In this document: piece after piece, positions 44,142 through 51,629 of the stretch | How the letters are laid out: every line of letters begins with the position of its first letter | Numbering within the stretch: the stretch's first letter is position 1 | Source of the DNA: Jiangellales bacterium | GTDB taxonomy: Bacteria > Actinomycetota > Actinomycetes > Jiangellales > Jiangellaceae | NCBI GenBank assembly: GCA_030447955.1 | Contig: JAUJNY010000003.1 | Location: 126,292 to 190,291, forward strand | Direction of reading: 5' to 3' | DNA: 64,000 nt | The notes under the pieces: generated by a model | Told to the model about the DNA's origin: nothing | Seen by the model: the letters and a program-made list of their open reading frames with translations, nothing else | The model's database searches: none | Translations under genes and position numbers: made by a program

Positions 44142-45766
44142 GGCTGGTCCAGGTCGCACCCGAGGTGAGTGGTGAACCCGCCGGCCGCGGCGGCCTGGTC
44201 GAGCGATGTGCCGCAGACGGTGCAGGAGCCCGCGGGGACGTCCTTACTTGGCCCGTATCCGTCACTCGCAACGCTCGCAACGCTCGCAGCGCGCCGGTCC
44301 GGCGAGTGTTGCGAGTGTTGCGAGTCAGTGTTGCGGGCCTTCTCAGGACGGGCGATGCGCCAGCGCAGCGCGTTGTCGTGACCCGGTGGCAGCTCCTCGG
44401 CGATCCAGCCGGCGCGGCGCATCACCGGCGCCTGCCGCTTCAGCACGGTGGTCACCTGCCGGGCGCTGGCCGGCCACCCCTTCGGTGCCCGCCACGCATC
44501 CTCACCCGGGATGACGGTCGGAGTGACGGCGGTGAGCAGCTCCGCGGAGGTCCCCTCGAACACCTCGGTCAACACCTCACCCATCGCGGTGACGAATGGG
44601 TCACCGGTGAGCGAGTCGACGGCCAGCGAGCCGGCGCGGTCGGCGTAACGGATCAGACCGGACGTGCCGAGCACCTGGTCGACGGCGGCCAACACGCGGG
44701 CGTAGTCGGCCATCCGCGGCTTGGTCGCCAACTCAACAGAGGGCAGCACGGCCAGCACACTCGCGGTCAGGTCAAGCAGGCCGCCCAGCAGCTGCGGGTG
44801 CAGCTCCTGCCACTGGGGCCAGAACTCCTGCTCCTCGAGGCGGTCGTCGTCGGAGATGAGACGCAGGTCGATCGGTAGCAGCCGGTCGGCGAGGTCGCCG
44901 CGGACGGCACCGAGGTCGATGCCGGTGACGACGATGCAGCGGCGGAAGGCGAACACCACGAGCTGCCCGTCGGTGTAGAGCTGCCGGCGCACGTCACCGT
45001 CGCCGGTGACCGCGCGACACAACGTGTCGGACAGCCAGTCCGGCACCGTCGACAGGTTGTCCAGCGTGACCACCCAGGAGCCGGAGGCAGCGGTCACCCA
45101 GGCGTCGGAGTCCCGGGGCGCCTTGCGGGCTGGGGCCGGGGACGGGTCCACCAGCAGCGACAGCACCTTGCCGGCCGTCGTCTTGCCGGTGCCCTGCTCC
45201 CCAAGCAAGGCGACGATGGGATGCGGCACGGCGGGCAGCAGCGCGGCCACCAGCCAGGCGAGCAGCAGCGGCCGGTCCTTGGGGTCAACGTTGACCAAGG
45301 ACCACAACGTGTTCAGGTCGCCGCCAGGTGACGGTTTGGGCAGCGGCCCCGTCAGCGTGGTGCGGCGGAACATGGGAACTCCCCACCCGGTGACCTCCCA
45401 GCCGCCGGCGGTGAGCCGTACGGCCTCCCCGGTGGGGGTGCCGAGATCCAGCCAGTGGACGCCGTCGCGCTCTGCGACCCGCAGCTCCACCGGCTCGGGG
45501 TCACGTTCCTGGCCGTGGCCCTCCAACACGAGCAGCGCGTCGGCGAGTGCCTGCTGCGACGCTGCGCCCCCGGTCGCGGCGAAGTACCTCCGCGCCAGCG
45601 CCGCCCGCAGAGAGACCTTCCCACCGCGCAGCGGATAGGTGAGCGGGGCACCGTCGGTGGGCACGGCGAACACCGTGCCGTCGGTAGCCAGCCGCAGCTC
45701 GAAGTCCTCGAGCGCCATCTCCACCAGCCTGGTGGCGGCGGACGGAGTGCCCGCCTTCGCTGTCAT
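44138..45766 (-). CDS. P-loop ATPase, probable replicative helicase-like
   Basis: 542 residues from ATG 45766 (ATGA overlap). Residues about 1-140 form an N-terminal domain with GGKVSLRAALARRYFAATGG. The ATPase has Walker A IVALLGEQGTGKTTAGKVLS, Walker B SWVVTLDNLSTVPDWLSDTL, a sensor-like FAFRRCIVVTGIDL and RGDLADRLLPIDL, as in phage/satellite SF3-like or primase-associated helicases. The C-terminal 70 residues contain SQHSQHS/VASVAS repeats and a zinc-ribbon-like CTVCGTSL. It probably unwinds element DNA at its origin after excision. No primase active site is evident. Confidence 0.75.
   Translation of the reverse strand: MTAKAGTPSAATRLVEMALEDFELRLATDGTVFAVPTDGAPLTYPLRGGKVSLRAALARRYFAATGGAASQQALADALLVLEGHGQERDPEPVELRVAERDGVHWLDLGTPTGEAVRLTAGGWEVTGWGVPMFRRTTLTGPLPKPSPGGDLNTLWSLVNVDPKDRPLLLAWLVAALLPAVPHPIVALLGEQGTGKTTAGKVLSLLVDPSPAPARKAPRDSDAWVTAASGSWVVTLDNLSTVPDWLSDTLCRAVTGDGDVRRQLYTDGQLVVFAFRRCIVVTGIDLGAVRGDLADRLLPIDLRLISDDDRLEEQEFWPQWQELHPQLLGGLLDLTASVLAVLPSVELATKPRMADYARVLAAVDQVLGTSGLIRYADRAGSLAVDSLTGDPFVTAMGEVLTEVFEGTSAELLTAVTPTVIPGEDAWRAPKGWPASARQVTTVLKRQAPVMRRAGWIAEELPPGHDNALRWRIARPEKARNTDSQHSQHSPDRRAASVASVASDGYGPSKDVPAGSCTVCGTSLDQAAAAGGFTTHLGCDLDQP
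44267..44322. repeat. Inverted repeat inside the ATPase gene
   Basis: Arms of 21 bases at 44267-44287 and 44302-44322, built of cgcaacgct/agtgttgcg steps, pair with only two mismatches, which become G-U pairs in one strand's RNA; the loop is 14 bases. Each arm is itself two direct repeats. It encodes the SQHSQHS and VASVAS segments, so coding constraint and structure overlap. Confidence 0.75.
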
Positions 45767-46050
45767 GCGGGCACCTGGCCGGCGTAGACGAGGCAGCACA
45801 GCCCGGCGCGGCCCGCGGCTTCCCGGTCGGGGACGCCGAAGCGGCCGCAGGCACCTTGGCACGGGGTAACTGACGTGTCGGCGGTGAGTGCATCGGCGGC
45901 CGCTGCGTCGGGAGGATGATGCCGGCACAGCCACGGGTCGCGGTGACCGCAGACCAGGGGCTCGCATCTGGCGGCGGCCTCGCGGCGGCGGGCCAGCTCG
46001 TCGGCCAGTGTGTATCGCGGCGGGTGAGTACTGTGTTCCGCGGTGAGCAT
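45763..46050 (-). CDS. Small cysteine-rich element protein
   Basis: 95 residues from ATG 46050 with GGGAG upstream. Cys/His pairs CEPLVCGHRDPWLCRHH and TPCQGACGRFG suggest one or two zinc sites; LCCLVYAGQVPA ends it. First gene of the minus-strand operon, coupled to the ATPase gene by ATGA. Possibly a transcriptional or replication accessory; function unknown. Confidence 0.65.
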   Translation of the reverse strand: MLTAEHSTHPPRYTLADELARRREAAARCEPLVCGHRDPWLCRHHPPDAAAADALTADTSVTPCQGACGRFGVPDREAAGRAGLCCLVYAGQVPA

Positions 46051-46064
46051 GCCCCGCTCCCTCT

Positions 46065-46096
46065 GGAACGGTCGACCCGGACAGGTCGGCCGTTCC
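46065..46096. promoter_or_regulatory. Inverted repeat upstream of the element operon
   Basis: ggaacggtcgacc (46065-46077) and ggtcggccgttcc (46084-46096) pair at 12 of 13 positions around a six-base spacer, starting 15 bases before the first gene of the minus-strand operon. It is a candidate operator or 5' hairpin controlling the replication genes. Confidence 0.55.
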
Positions 46097-46183
46097 GCTT
46101 GTTGGGGGGCCTAGGGCGGGGGATCGGCCCGTTGATTTGTTATCCGCTGGCGGTCGCATCCCCGCAGGTCAGCGGCGGTCTGC

Positions 46184-46429
46184 TCACGACTTGCTCACCG
46201 ATCCGCTGGGTACCGGCTGCTGCTCGGCGTCCACTCCAAGCAGCCGCAGCAGCCCCGCGGTCGGCACGACGTAGCGGGTGCCGACGCGGAGCACTGGGAC
46301 GGGAAAGTCCCCGCGCCGGGCGAGGTCGTAGGCGGCGGTGCGCCCAATGCCGAGGACGTCAGCGGCGGTGACCAAGTCAGTGCGGAGCCCCAACCTCCGC
46401 ACCTTGTCGGCGGTCCATGTGACGCTCAT
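46184..46429 (-). CDS. xis: Excisionase-like MerR/Xis helix-turn-helix protein
   Basis: 81 residues from ATG 46429. LVTAADVLGIGRTAAYDLAR is the winged-helix recognition block of AlpA/Xis-type proteins, followed by GDFPVPVLRVGTRYVVPTAG, the wing. Such proteins bend DNA for excision or regulate integrase. It is divergent from the zinc-finger/integrase pair, with which it shares a 90-base promoter region, and stands apart (133 bases) from the downstream operon. Confidence 0.85.
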   Translation of the reverse strand: MSVTWTADKVRRLGLRTDLVTAADVLGIGRTAAYDLARRGDFPVPVLRVGTRYVVPTAGLLRLLGVDAEQQPVPSGSVSKS

Positions 46430-46498
46430 GCCCCTGTACCTCCCGGTAGGCAGGTGGTCCCGATAGCAGACTCTGACACGGAGCCACCCCCCGCGGTA

Positions 46499-46516
46499 GA
46501 GACCTGATATGGTCTC
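46499..46516. promoter_or_regulatory. Palindromic operator candidate
   Basis: GAGACC-TGATAT-GGTCTC is a perfect six-base inverted repeat around a six-base spacer, ending three bases before ATG 46520 and about 70 bases from the divergent xis start. Its position fits a repressor site that blocks the zinc-finger/integrase transcript. Confidence 0.6.
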
Positions 46517-46519
46517 GAT

Positions 46520-47398
46520 ATGGCCCCTTCCGATCAGCTGTTGAGGCAGGCCGTCGAGCTGGAGGGGTCGGACGTACGGCTCCCGCCCGCGCGGCACCGT
46601 TGGCTGACACCAGTCGGTGTGCATGTCGACGGCGAAGACCTCGTGTACGACCACGCCAAGTCGAGACGCTGCGGTGGCGAGCTTCTGCCCAGCAAGGGCA
46701 TGCTGCGGGAGTTCCTCCTCCTCGCCGGCGCCGATGGTCAGCGGATCGCCGACTACGCGACCGAGCACGGCGTCCTGGGCCTGTGTGAGCACGGAGCCCC
46801 GCACACCTACTGCACCGAAGTCGAGGAAGACGGGACACCGTCTGTCGACAACCCCGCGGACCGTGAGCCGCTGGACTCGTGGCGTTTCTACGCCCGGTTG
46901 GCGGCGACCACGATGCGAGCCGCGCACACCTTGCGCCAGGGGGCAGCCCGGCCGATGCCGACCGAGGACCTAGACCTCCTGCTCCGTTGGGGCACGCACG
47001 GGCAGGACACCGCTGCCGACGTGAAGAACACGGTCGAGGGGGGCCGTCAAGGGGTGGCCCACGTCTGCACCCGCTGGCTGCTCGAGGCGGACGCCCGCCT
47101 CGTCATGGCCTGGGATGCCCGCGCCACCCTGCCGCAGCTCACGATCGGTGCCCCCGTCCCGGACGCCGGCATGTTCGCCGGGCTAGGCCTGCAGGTGGCG
47201 CTCGCGTGCGCCCGGTCGGACGGTGTCGCTATCTGCGACGGCTGCGGTGGGCTGCACGCACCCACACGGCAGCCACGCCCCGGTCAGCGCACGTACTGCG
47301 CCGACTGCCGTCGCGATCGCGTACCTCAGCGGCACGCGGACCGCGACCGGCGCAAGCGGCGGCAGGAGACAGCAGCGAAGGAGAGGCGGCCACGGTGA
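46520..47398 (+). CDS. Zinc-finger protein upstream of the integrase
   Basis: 292 residues from ATG 46520. The N-terminal 220 residues are a helical domain without motif known to me (SWRFYARLAATTMRAAHTLR). Near the C terminus a zinc finger CDGCGGLHAPTRQPRPGQRT continues YCADCRRDR (C-x2-C-x15-C-x2-C), followed by a basic tail (HADRDRRKRR). The layout recalls CGNR/ABATE regulators but the CGNR tetrad is absent. The integrase start overlaps its stop (GTGA), so the pair is cotranscribed; probably a DNA-binding regulator. Confidence 0.65.
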   Translation: MAPSDQLLRQAVELEGSDVRLPPARHRWLTPVGVHVDGEDLVYDHAKSRRCGGELLPSKGMLREFLLLAGADGQRIADYATEHGVLGLCEHGAPHTYCTEVEEDGTPSVDNPADREPLDSWRFYARLAATTMRAAHTLRQGAARPMPTEDLDLLLRWGTHGQDTAADVKNTVEGGRQGVAHVCTRWLLEADARLVMAWDARATLPQLTIGAPVPDAGMFAGLGLQVALACARSDGVAICDGCGGLHAPTRQPRPGQRTYCADCRRDRVPQRHADRDRRKRRQETAAKERRPR

Positions 47399-48777
47399 AG
47401 GGCTCCACCTACAAGCGGTGCTCCTGCCCACCGGAGTACGACGCACGCGGGCGACGGAAGACCTGCCCGAAGCGACACGGCTCCTGGACGTTCGCGGTCG
47501 ACGTCGGCCGCGACCCGGGGACCGGCCGCCGCCGCCAGGTAGTGCGCGGTGGGTTCCGCACCCAGGCGGAGGCGGCCGCCGCGCTCGCCGAGGTCATGGC
47601 GGAGGTCGACGCCGGCCGGTACCGCGACGACGGGCGGCGCACGGTGGAGGCGTACCTGCGGGAGTGGATCGACAACAAGGCCGCCAGCGGGCTGCGCCCC
47701 ACCACGGAGCGGGCCTACCGGCAGCACATCGACGCCTACTTGGTGCCCCACCTGGGGCGGCTGCGGCTGCGGGAGCTACGCCCGGTGCACGTGTCGCGGA
47801 TGCTGCGGGAGGTCGCCGCCAGCAACGCCACCCGGTCCCGGCGGATCGGGCCGACGTCGCTTCGCCGGCTGCACGCCACCCTGCGCTCCGCGCTGTCCGA
47901 CGCTCGCCGCGAGGGGCTGGTGAAGGTCAACGCGGCGACGGACGCCGCCGTGCCCAAGGCGGAGCGGCCGAAGGTCCGGCCGTGGGAGCCGGCCGAGCTG
48001 GGGGTGTTCCTCGACGCGGCGGCGGGGCACCGGCTGGGGACGATGCTCGAGCTGGTCGCGCTCACCGGGCTGCGCCGGGGGGAGGCGTGCGGGCTGCGCT
48101 GGGACGACGTCGACCTGGCTCGCGGTGTGCTGGTGGTCCGGCAGCAGGTCGTCCAGCTCGACGGGCAGAGCCGGCGGTGCCCGTCGTGCGGAGCCGAGCA
48201 CCGGGGCATCGTCTTCGGGGCGCCGAAGACCGCCAGCGGTGACGCCCGCCGGGTCGACCTGGGAGACCGAGGGGTTGGGGTGCTGCTTGCGCAGCGGCTC
48301 GCGCAGGACGTCGAGCGGGCCGAGTGGGGAGAGGCGTACACGGATCACGGGCTGGTCTTCGCCCGCGAGGACGGGAACCCGCTGGCGCCGGAGGCGGTGA
48401 CCAAGGCGTTCGGTGACCTCGTGCGCGCCGCCGGTCTGCGGCCGATCCGGCTGCACGACCTGCGCCACGGGCGGGCGTCGCTGCTACTGGCCTCAGGGGC
48501 GCCGCTGGCGGTGGTGTCGAAGATGCTCGGGCACTCGTCCATCACGATCACCTCGGACACGTACTCGCACCTGCTCGAGGGCGTCGGGCGGCAGGCCGCG
48601 GAGGCCGCAGACGCCTTGGTGCCGCGGCGCCGTGAGCAATCCGTGAGCAAACGGGCCGCTGAGGGGTCACCCGACCGAGGCGGTGAGGACGTTCCCGCAG
48701 GTCAGGTGGGTGGGCCGTCTGGGACTCGAACCCAGAACCCGCGGATTAAAAGTCCGCTGCTCTGCCAGTTGAGCTAA
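47395..48777 (+). CDS. int: Tyrosine recombinase (integrase)
   Basis: 460 residues from GTG 47395. An N-terminal Arm-DNA-binding region with cysteines (CSCPPEYDARGRRKTCPKRH), a core-binding SAM-like domain (LREWIDNKAASGLRPTTERA), and the catalytic domain: ALTGLRRGEACGLRWDDV (Arg I), HDLRHGRASLLLASGAP (His-x-x-Arg) and LGHSSITITSDTYSH (His and Tyr nucleophile). A small CPSCGAEH insert lies before Arg/His. The last 22 codons read through the attachment core and antisense to tRNA-Lys, so the tail depends on integration state. The longer frame from 46879 is not real. Confidence 0.95.
   Translation: MKGSTYKRCSCPPEYDARGRRKTCPKRHGSWTFAVDVGRDPGTGRRRQVVRGGFRTQAEAAAALAEVMAEVDAGRYRDDGRRTVEAYLREWIDNKAASGLRPTTERAYRQHIDAYLVPHLGRLRLRELRPVHVSRMLREVAASNATRSRRIGPTSLRRLHATLRSALSDARREGLVKVNAATDAAVPKAERPKVRPWEPAELGVFLDAAAGHRLGTMLELVALTGLRRGEACGLRWDDVDLARGVLVVRQQVVQLDGQSRRCPSCGAEHRGIVFGAPKTASGDARRVDLGDRGVGVLLAQRLAQDVERAEWGEAYTDHGLVFAREDGNPLAPEAVTKAFGDLVRAAGLRPIRLHDLRHGRASLLLASGAPLAVVSKMLGHSSITITSDTYSHLLEGVGRQAAEAADALVPRRREQSVSKRAAEGSPDRGGEDVPAGQVGGPSGTRTQNPRIKSPLLCQLS
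48688..48707. repeat. Candidate integrase arm-type site (right)
   Basis: Identical 20 bases to 40292-40311, here ending inside the start of the core repeat. Upstream at 48630-48650, two ccgtgagcaa words lie 11 bases apart, a phased pattern expected of arm sites. Confidence 0.5.
48702..48754. repeat. Right attachment site within tRNA-Lys
   Basis: 53 bases identical to the left site at 40206-40258. It spans the 3' half of the intact tRNA-Lys gene from the anticodon loop outward plus nine flanking bases, so integration rebuilt the tRNA on this side. Confidence 0.92.
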
Positions 48778-48783
48778 CGGCCC
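48711..48783 (-). tRNA. tRNA-Lys (anticodon UUU)
   Basis: 73 bases. Acceptor GGGCCGT (5' end at 48783) pairs with ACGGCCC; anticodon loop CTTTTAA gives UUU; T loop GTTCGAGTC-type with TTCGAG; discriminator A at 48711. No encoded CCA. It is intact and is the integration site of the element. Confidence 0.96.
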
Positions 48784-48859
48784 GACGACGTGCCAACCCC
48801 AGCAGTATCTCGCCGCCGACGTTGCCAGCTCTGCCGGGTGTTGGTCCTACTGTCGCGCC

Positions 48860-49741
48860 ATGGCGCGCTTCGACCGGACGGTGATCATCTTCAACCCGGC
48901 CAGTACCGGCGAGGCACCGCGGTTGGCCGAACAGCTGAGAAGCGATCTCGAGCAGCGCCTGCCGGAGATGTCGATCACCCTTCAGCCGACCCGATACGCA
49001 GGGCACGCTCGGGAGCTGGCTCGTCAGGCAGCGGCACACGGACGCCCCCTCGTCGTCTCGGTCAGCGGCGACGGCGGGTACAGCGAGGTCGTCGACGGCG
49101 TCATGCAGGCCGGCAACGACCAGGTCGTCTGCACCGTCATGGCAGCCGGGAACGCCAACGACCACAGCCGCTCGACACGACGCCGGCCGCTGGCAGACGC
49201 CATCGCGCTCGGCGACGTTCGGCGCATCGACCTGCTGCGCCTCACCGTCGGGACCGGTACGGACGCTCGCGTCCAGTACGCCCACTCCTACATCGGGCTC
49301 GGCCTCACCCCGACGGTCGCCATCGAGCTCGAGCGGGGCGGGAAAGGCAGCCTGCGCGAGATTGTCTCGACGCTGCGGACCTTCGCCCGATTCCGCCCAT
49401 TCGTCATCGAGCTGACCGACGGCACCCGACGCACCTTCGACAGTCTGGTGTTCGCCAACATCGCCCAGATGGCCAAGTACGCGGAGATCAGCGACGACGG
49501 CCGACCCGACGACGGGCGCTTCGAGGTCATCATGTGGCCGCACACGGCCAAGTGGCGCGTACTAGGCACTGCGGTCAAGGCCATCACCCTCGGGCTGGGC
49601 CCGCAGCCAAGCGAACGGGAGTACCACTTCACGACCGTCAAGCCGATGCCGATGCAGGTGGACGGGGAGGTCCTCGAGCTAGCCGCCGGCGAGACCGTCG
49701 CTGTCGACATCGCCGCTCAGGCGCTGGCCACCATCTCCTGA
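48860..49741 (+). CDS. Diacylglycerol/lipid kinase family protein
   Basis: 293 residues. VIIFNPASTGEAPRLAEQL opens the DAGK catalytic domain, VVSVSGDGGYSEVVDGVMQA is the GGDGT-type nucleotide loop (here SGDGG), and VMAAGNANDHSRS the next motif (PxGTxNDFAR equivalent). The C-terminal beta domain ends VDGEVLELAAGETVAVDIA. It phosphorylates a lipid or an isoprenoid/sphingoid alcohol at the membrane. The GGDGT and GTxND deviations leave the substrate open. Confidence 0.85.
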   Translation: MARFDRTVIIFNPASTGEAPRLAEQLRSDLEQRLPEMSITLQPTRYAGHARELARQAAAHGRPLVVSVSGDGGYSEVVDGVMQAGNDQVVCTVMAAGNANDHSRSTRRRPLADAIALGDVRRIDLLRLTVGTGTDARVQYAHSYIGLGLTPTVAIELERGGKGSLREIVSTLRTFARFRPFVIELTDGTRRTFDSLVFANIAQMAKYAEISDDGRPDDGRFEVIMWPHTAKWRVLGTAVKAITLGLGPQPSEREYHFTTVKPMPMQVDGEVLELAAGETVAVDIAAQALATIS

Positions 49742-49823
49742 GCTCGCCAGGCTCCCCGGGCGCCTCGGCTCTGCGGGGCCGCTGGGGCGGATGAGCGCGG
49801 CCGGTTGCGGGTAACCCACAAGC

Positions 49824-51623
49824 GTGGCTCGCACTACCCCAGGCATGGTTGTCGGAGGCCGCTACCGGCTGACCGCGCGCATCGGCAGCGGTGGCATGGG
49901 CACGGTCTGGGCCGCCCACGACGAGGTCCTCAACCGCGAGGTGGCGGTCAAGGAGGTCGTGCCTCCGCTCGAGCTCGACGAGGAGCAGCGTCGGATCCTG
50001 CGCGAGCGCATCCTGCGCGAGGCGCGAGCCGCCGCTCGGATCAGCTGCGCGACCGCCGTCGCGGTGTACGACGTCGTCGAAGCGGACGACCGCCCTTGGA
50101 TCGTCATGGAACGGCTGGCGCCGCGCACCCTCGCGCAGGTCCTCCGCGAGCGCGGGCCGTTGGCTCCCGACGCGGCGGCGCGCGTAGGACTTGATGTGCT
50201 CGCCGCGCTCGAGGCAGCGCACGCGGCGGGGGTGCTGCATCGCGACGTCAAGCCGGCAAACGTCATGCTGACCGACGCGGGCACGGCGGTGCTGACCGAC
50301 TTCGGCATCGCCACGCTCGAGGGCGACCCTTCCTTGACCTCCACCGGCGCCCTCGTTGGGTCCCCCGCCTACATGGCACCGGAACGCGCCCGTGGGCATC
50401 CCCCGAGCCGCGCCTCGGACCTTTGGTCACTCGGGGCGACGTTGTTCGCCGCGGTCGAAGGGCGCTCGCCCTTCGACCGGCAGGGGCAGCTGCCCACCCT
50501 GGCGGCGGTCGTCCACGACGACGCGCCGTATCCCCACCGGGCTGGTGCTCTCGCTCCCGCGATCATGGCGCTGCTCGAAAAGGACCCGGCCAGCCGACCG
50601 GACGCCACCCGGCTGCGCGAGATGCTCGAACGCGCGGCGCTCAGCGCGCCCCCGCAAGCCGTACCTCCCGCTCCCCGGGGTGGTCCGCTGCCTGGGGGAC
50701 AGCGCTCCCAGCCGCTCTACCCGGCTCGCATCATTGCTTCTCCACCCCCGTCACGGGTGACCCCGCAGGTCCGGTCGACCCCACTCCAGCCCGTACGGAG
50801 CGAGTCGCGACCGGTGGCCCCGCTGCTTCCGGCCACGCGCCGGCGCGGCCGCTCGTACGCCCCACTTGCGGTTCTCGCGGCATTGCTCCTCGCCGGGCTC
50901 CTGGCGGCGAGCGCCTTCCTGGGTCTGCGCGACGAGCCGACGGCTCCCGAGTCCAGCCCACTCGCAATTACGACCGGCACCGAGGAAACCCCCACCGCCC
51001 CGGTGGTGGTCGTGCCCAGTACGCCTGTCGCTCCGGAAACAGACGCGGAGCCCGACAACTCCCCCGATGAGCCCGACAACTCCCCCGATCCAGGGCCCGA
51101 CAACACTGGGAGTCCCGAGCCAGCCGAGACGGAGGCCGAGCCCGAGCCCACCAACACCAGCAACCCGAACACAGGTGCCCAGCCCCGCGTGCCCGCCGGG
51201 TTCGACATCTACCAGGATGAGACCGGCTTTTCTTTGGCGATCCCCACTGGCTGGCAGGTGAGCACCGAAGGGCCGCGACGGATCTTCAAGGAACCGGGCA
51301 CCGGACGCTTCCTCATGGTCGACCAGACCGACACGCCGCGGGACGATCCGGTGGAGGACTGGGAGGAACAGGCAGCCTCTATTAGCCTTCCCGGCTACAA
51401 CACCATCCGCGTCGACCCCGCCGAGTGGCGCAACTGGGAGGCTGCGGACTGGGAGTTCACCTGGGAGTCTGACGACGGCCCGCGCCACGTGCTCAACCGC
51501 AACGTGATCACCGAGCCCGGCGAGCAGGCATACGCGTTGTACTGGTCCACCCCGGAGTCGGAGTGGGATGCCAGCCTCGCGACGTTCGAGGTCTTCGAGC
51601 GGACCTTCCGGCCGGTCCAGTAA
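49824..51623 (+). CDS. Ser/Thr protein kinase with extracellular domain
   Basis: 599 residues. YRLTARIGSGGMGTVWAAHD is the Gly loop, VAVKEV the Lys, VLHRDVKPANVMLTD the catalytic loop, LTDFGIATLEGD the DFG, GSPAYMAPERARG the activation segment. A Pro-rich juxtamembrane stretch leads to one helix (PLAVLAALLLAGLLAASAFL) at about residue 355, a Glu/Pro/Thr-rich stalk with DNSPDEPDNSPDPGPDN repeats, and a C-terminal 130-residue domain (FDIYQDETGFSLAIPTGWQV) outside the cell. No PASTA repeats. It probably senses an envelope signal. Confidence 0.93.
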   Translation: MARTTPGMVVGGRYRLTARIGSGGMGTVWAAHDEVLNREVAVKEVVPPLELDEEQRRILRERILREARAAARISCATAVAVYDVVEADDRPWIVMERLAPRTLAQVLRERGPLAPDAAARVGLDVLAALEAAHAAGVLHRDVKPANVMLTDAGTAVLTDFGIATLEGDPSLTSTGALVGSPAYMAPERARGHPPSRASDLWSLGATLFAAVEGRSPFDRQGQLPTLAAVVHDDAPYPHRAGALAPAIMALLEKDPASRPDATRLREMLERAALSAPPQAVPPAPRGGPLPGGQRSQPLYPARIIASPPPSRVTPQVRSTPLQPVRSESRPVAPLLPATRRRGRSYAPLAVLAALLLAGLLAASAFLGLRDEPTAPESSPLAITTGTEETPTAPVVVVPSTPVAPETDAEPDNSPDEPDNSPDPGPDNTGSPEPAETEAEPEPTNTSNPNTGAQPRVPAGFDIYQDETGFSLAIPTGWQVSTEGPRRIFKEPGTGRFLMVDQTDTPRDDPVEDWEEQAASISLPGYNTIRVDPAEWRNWEAADWEFTWESDDGPRHVLNRNVITEPGEQAYALYWSTPESEWDASLATFEVFERTFRPVQ

Positions 51624-51629
51624 GCGCTC

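Larger units (their letters stand above)
40206..48754. mobile_element. Integrative element in tRNA-Lys(UUU)
   Basis: About 8.5 kb bounded by identical 53-bp direct repeats made of the 3' half of the tRNA-Lys gene. Content from right to left: tyrosine integrase and zinc-finger gene on the plus strand, a divergent Xis-like gene, then a minus-strand operon of zinc-ribbon, P-loop ATPase, TOPRIM protein, coiled-coil protein and small proteins; at the left end a few short genes of mixed strand. No capsid, portal, tail, relaxase or FtsK/TraB-type translocase is visible, so it resembles a phage satellite or a stripped actinomycete integrative element. Confidence 0.92.

Noticed and set aside
46879-47394. 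Longer integrase starting inside the zinc-finger gene
   Set aside because: Arg/Gly/Pro-rich sequence in a shadow frame; GTG 47395 gives the normal integrase N terminus in a GTGA overlap.
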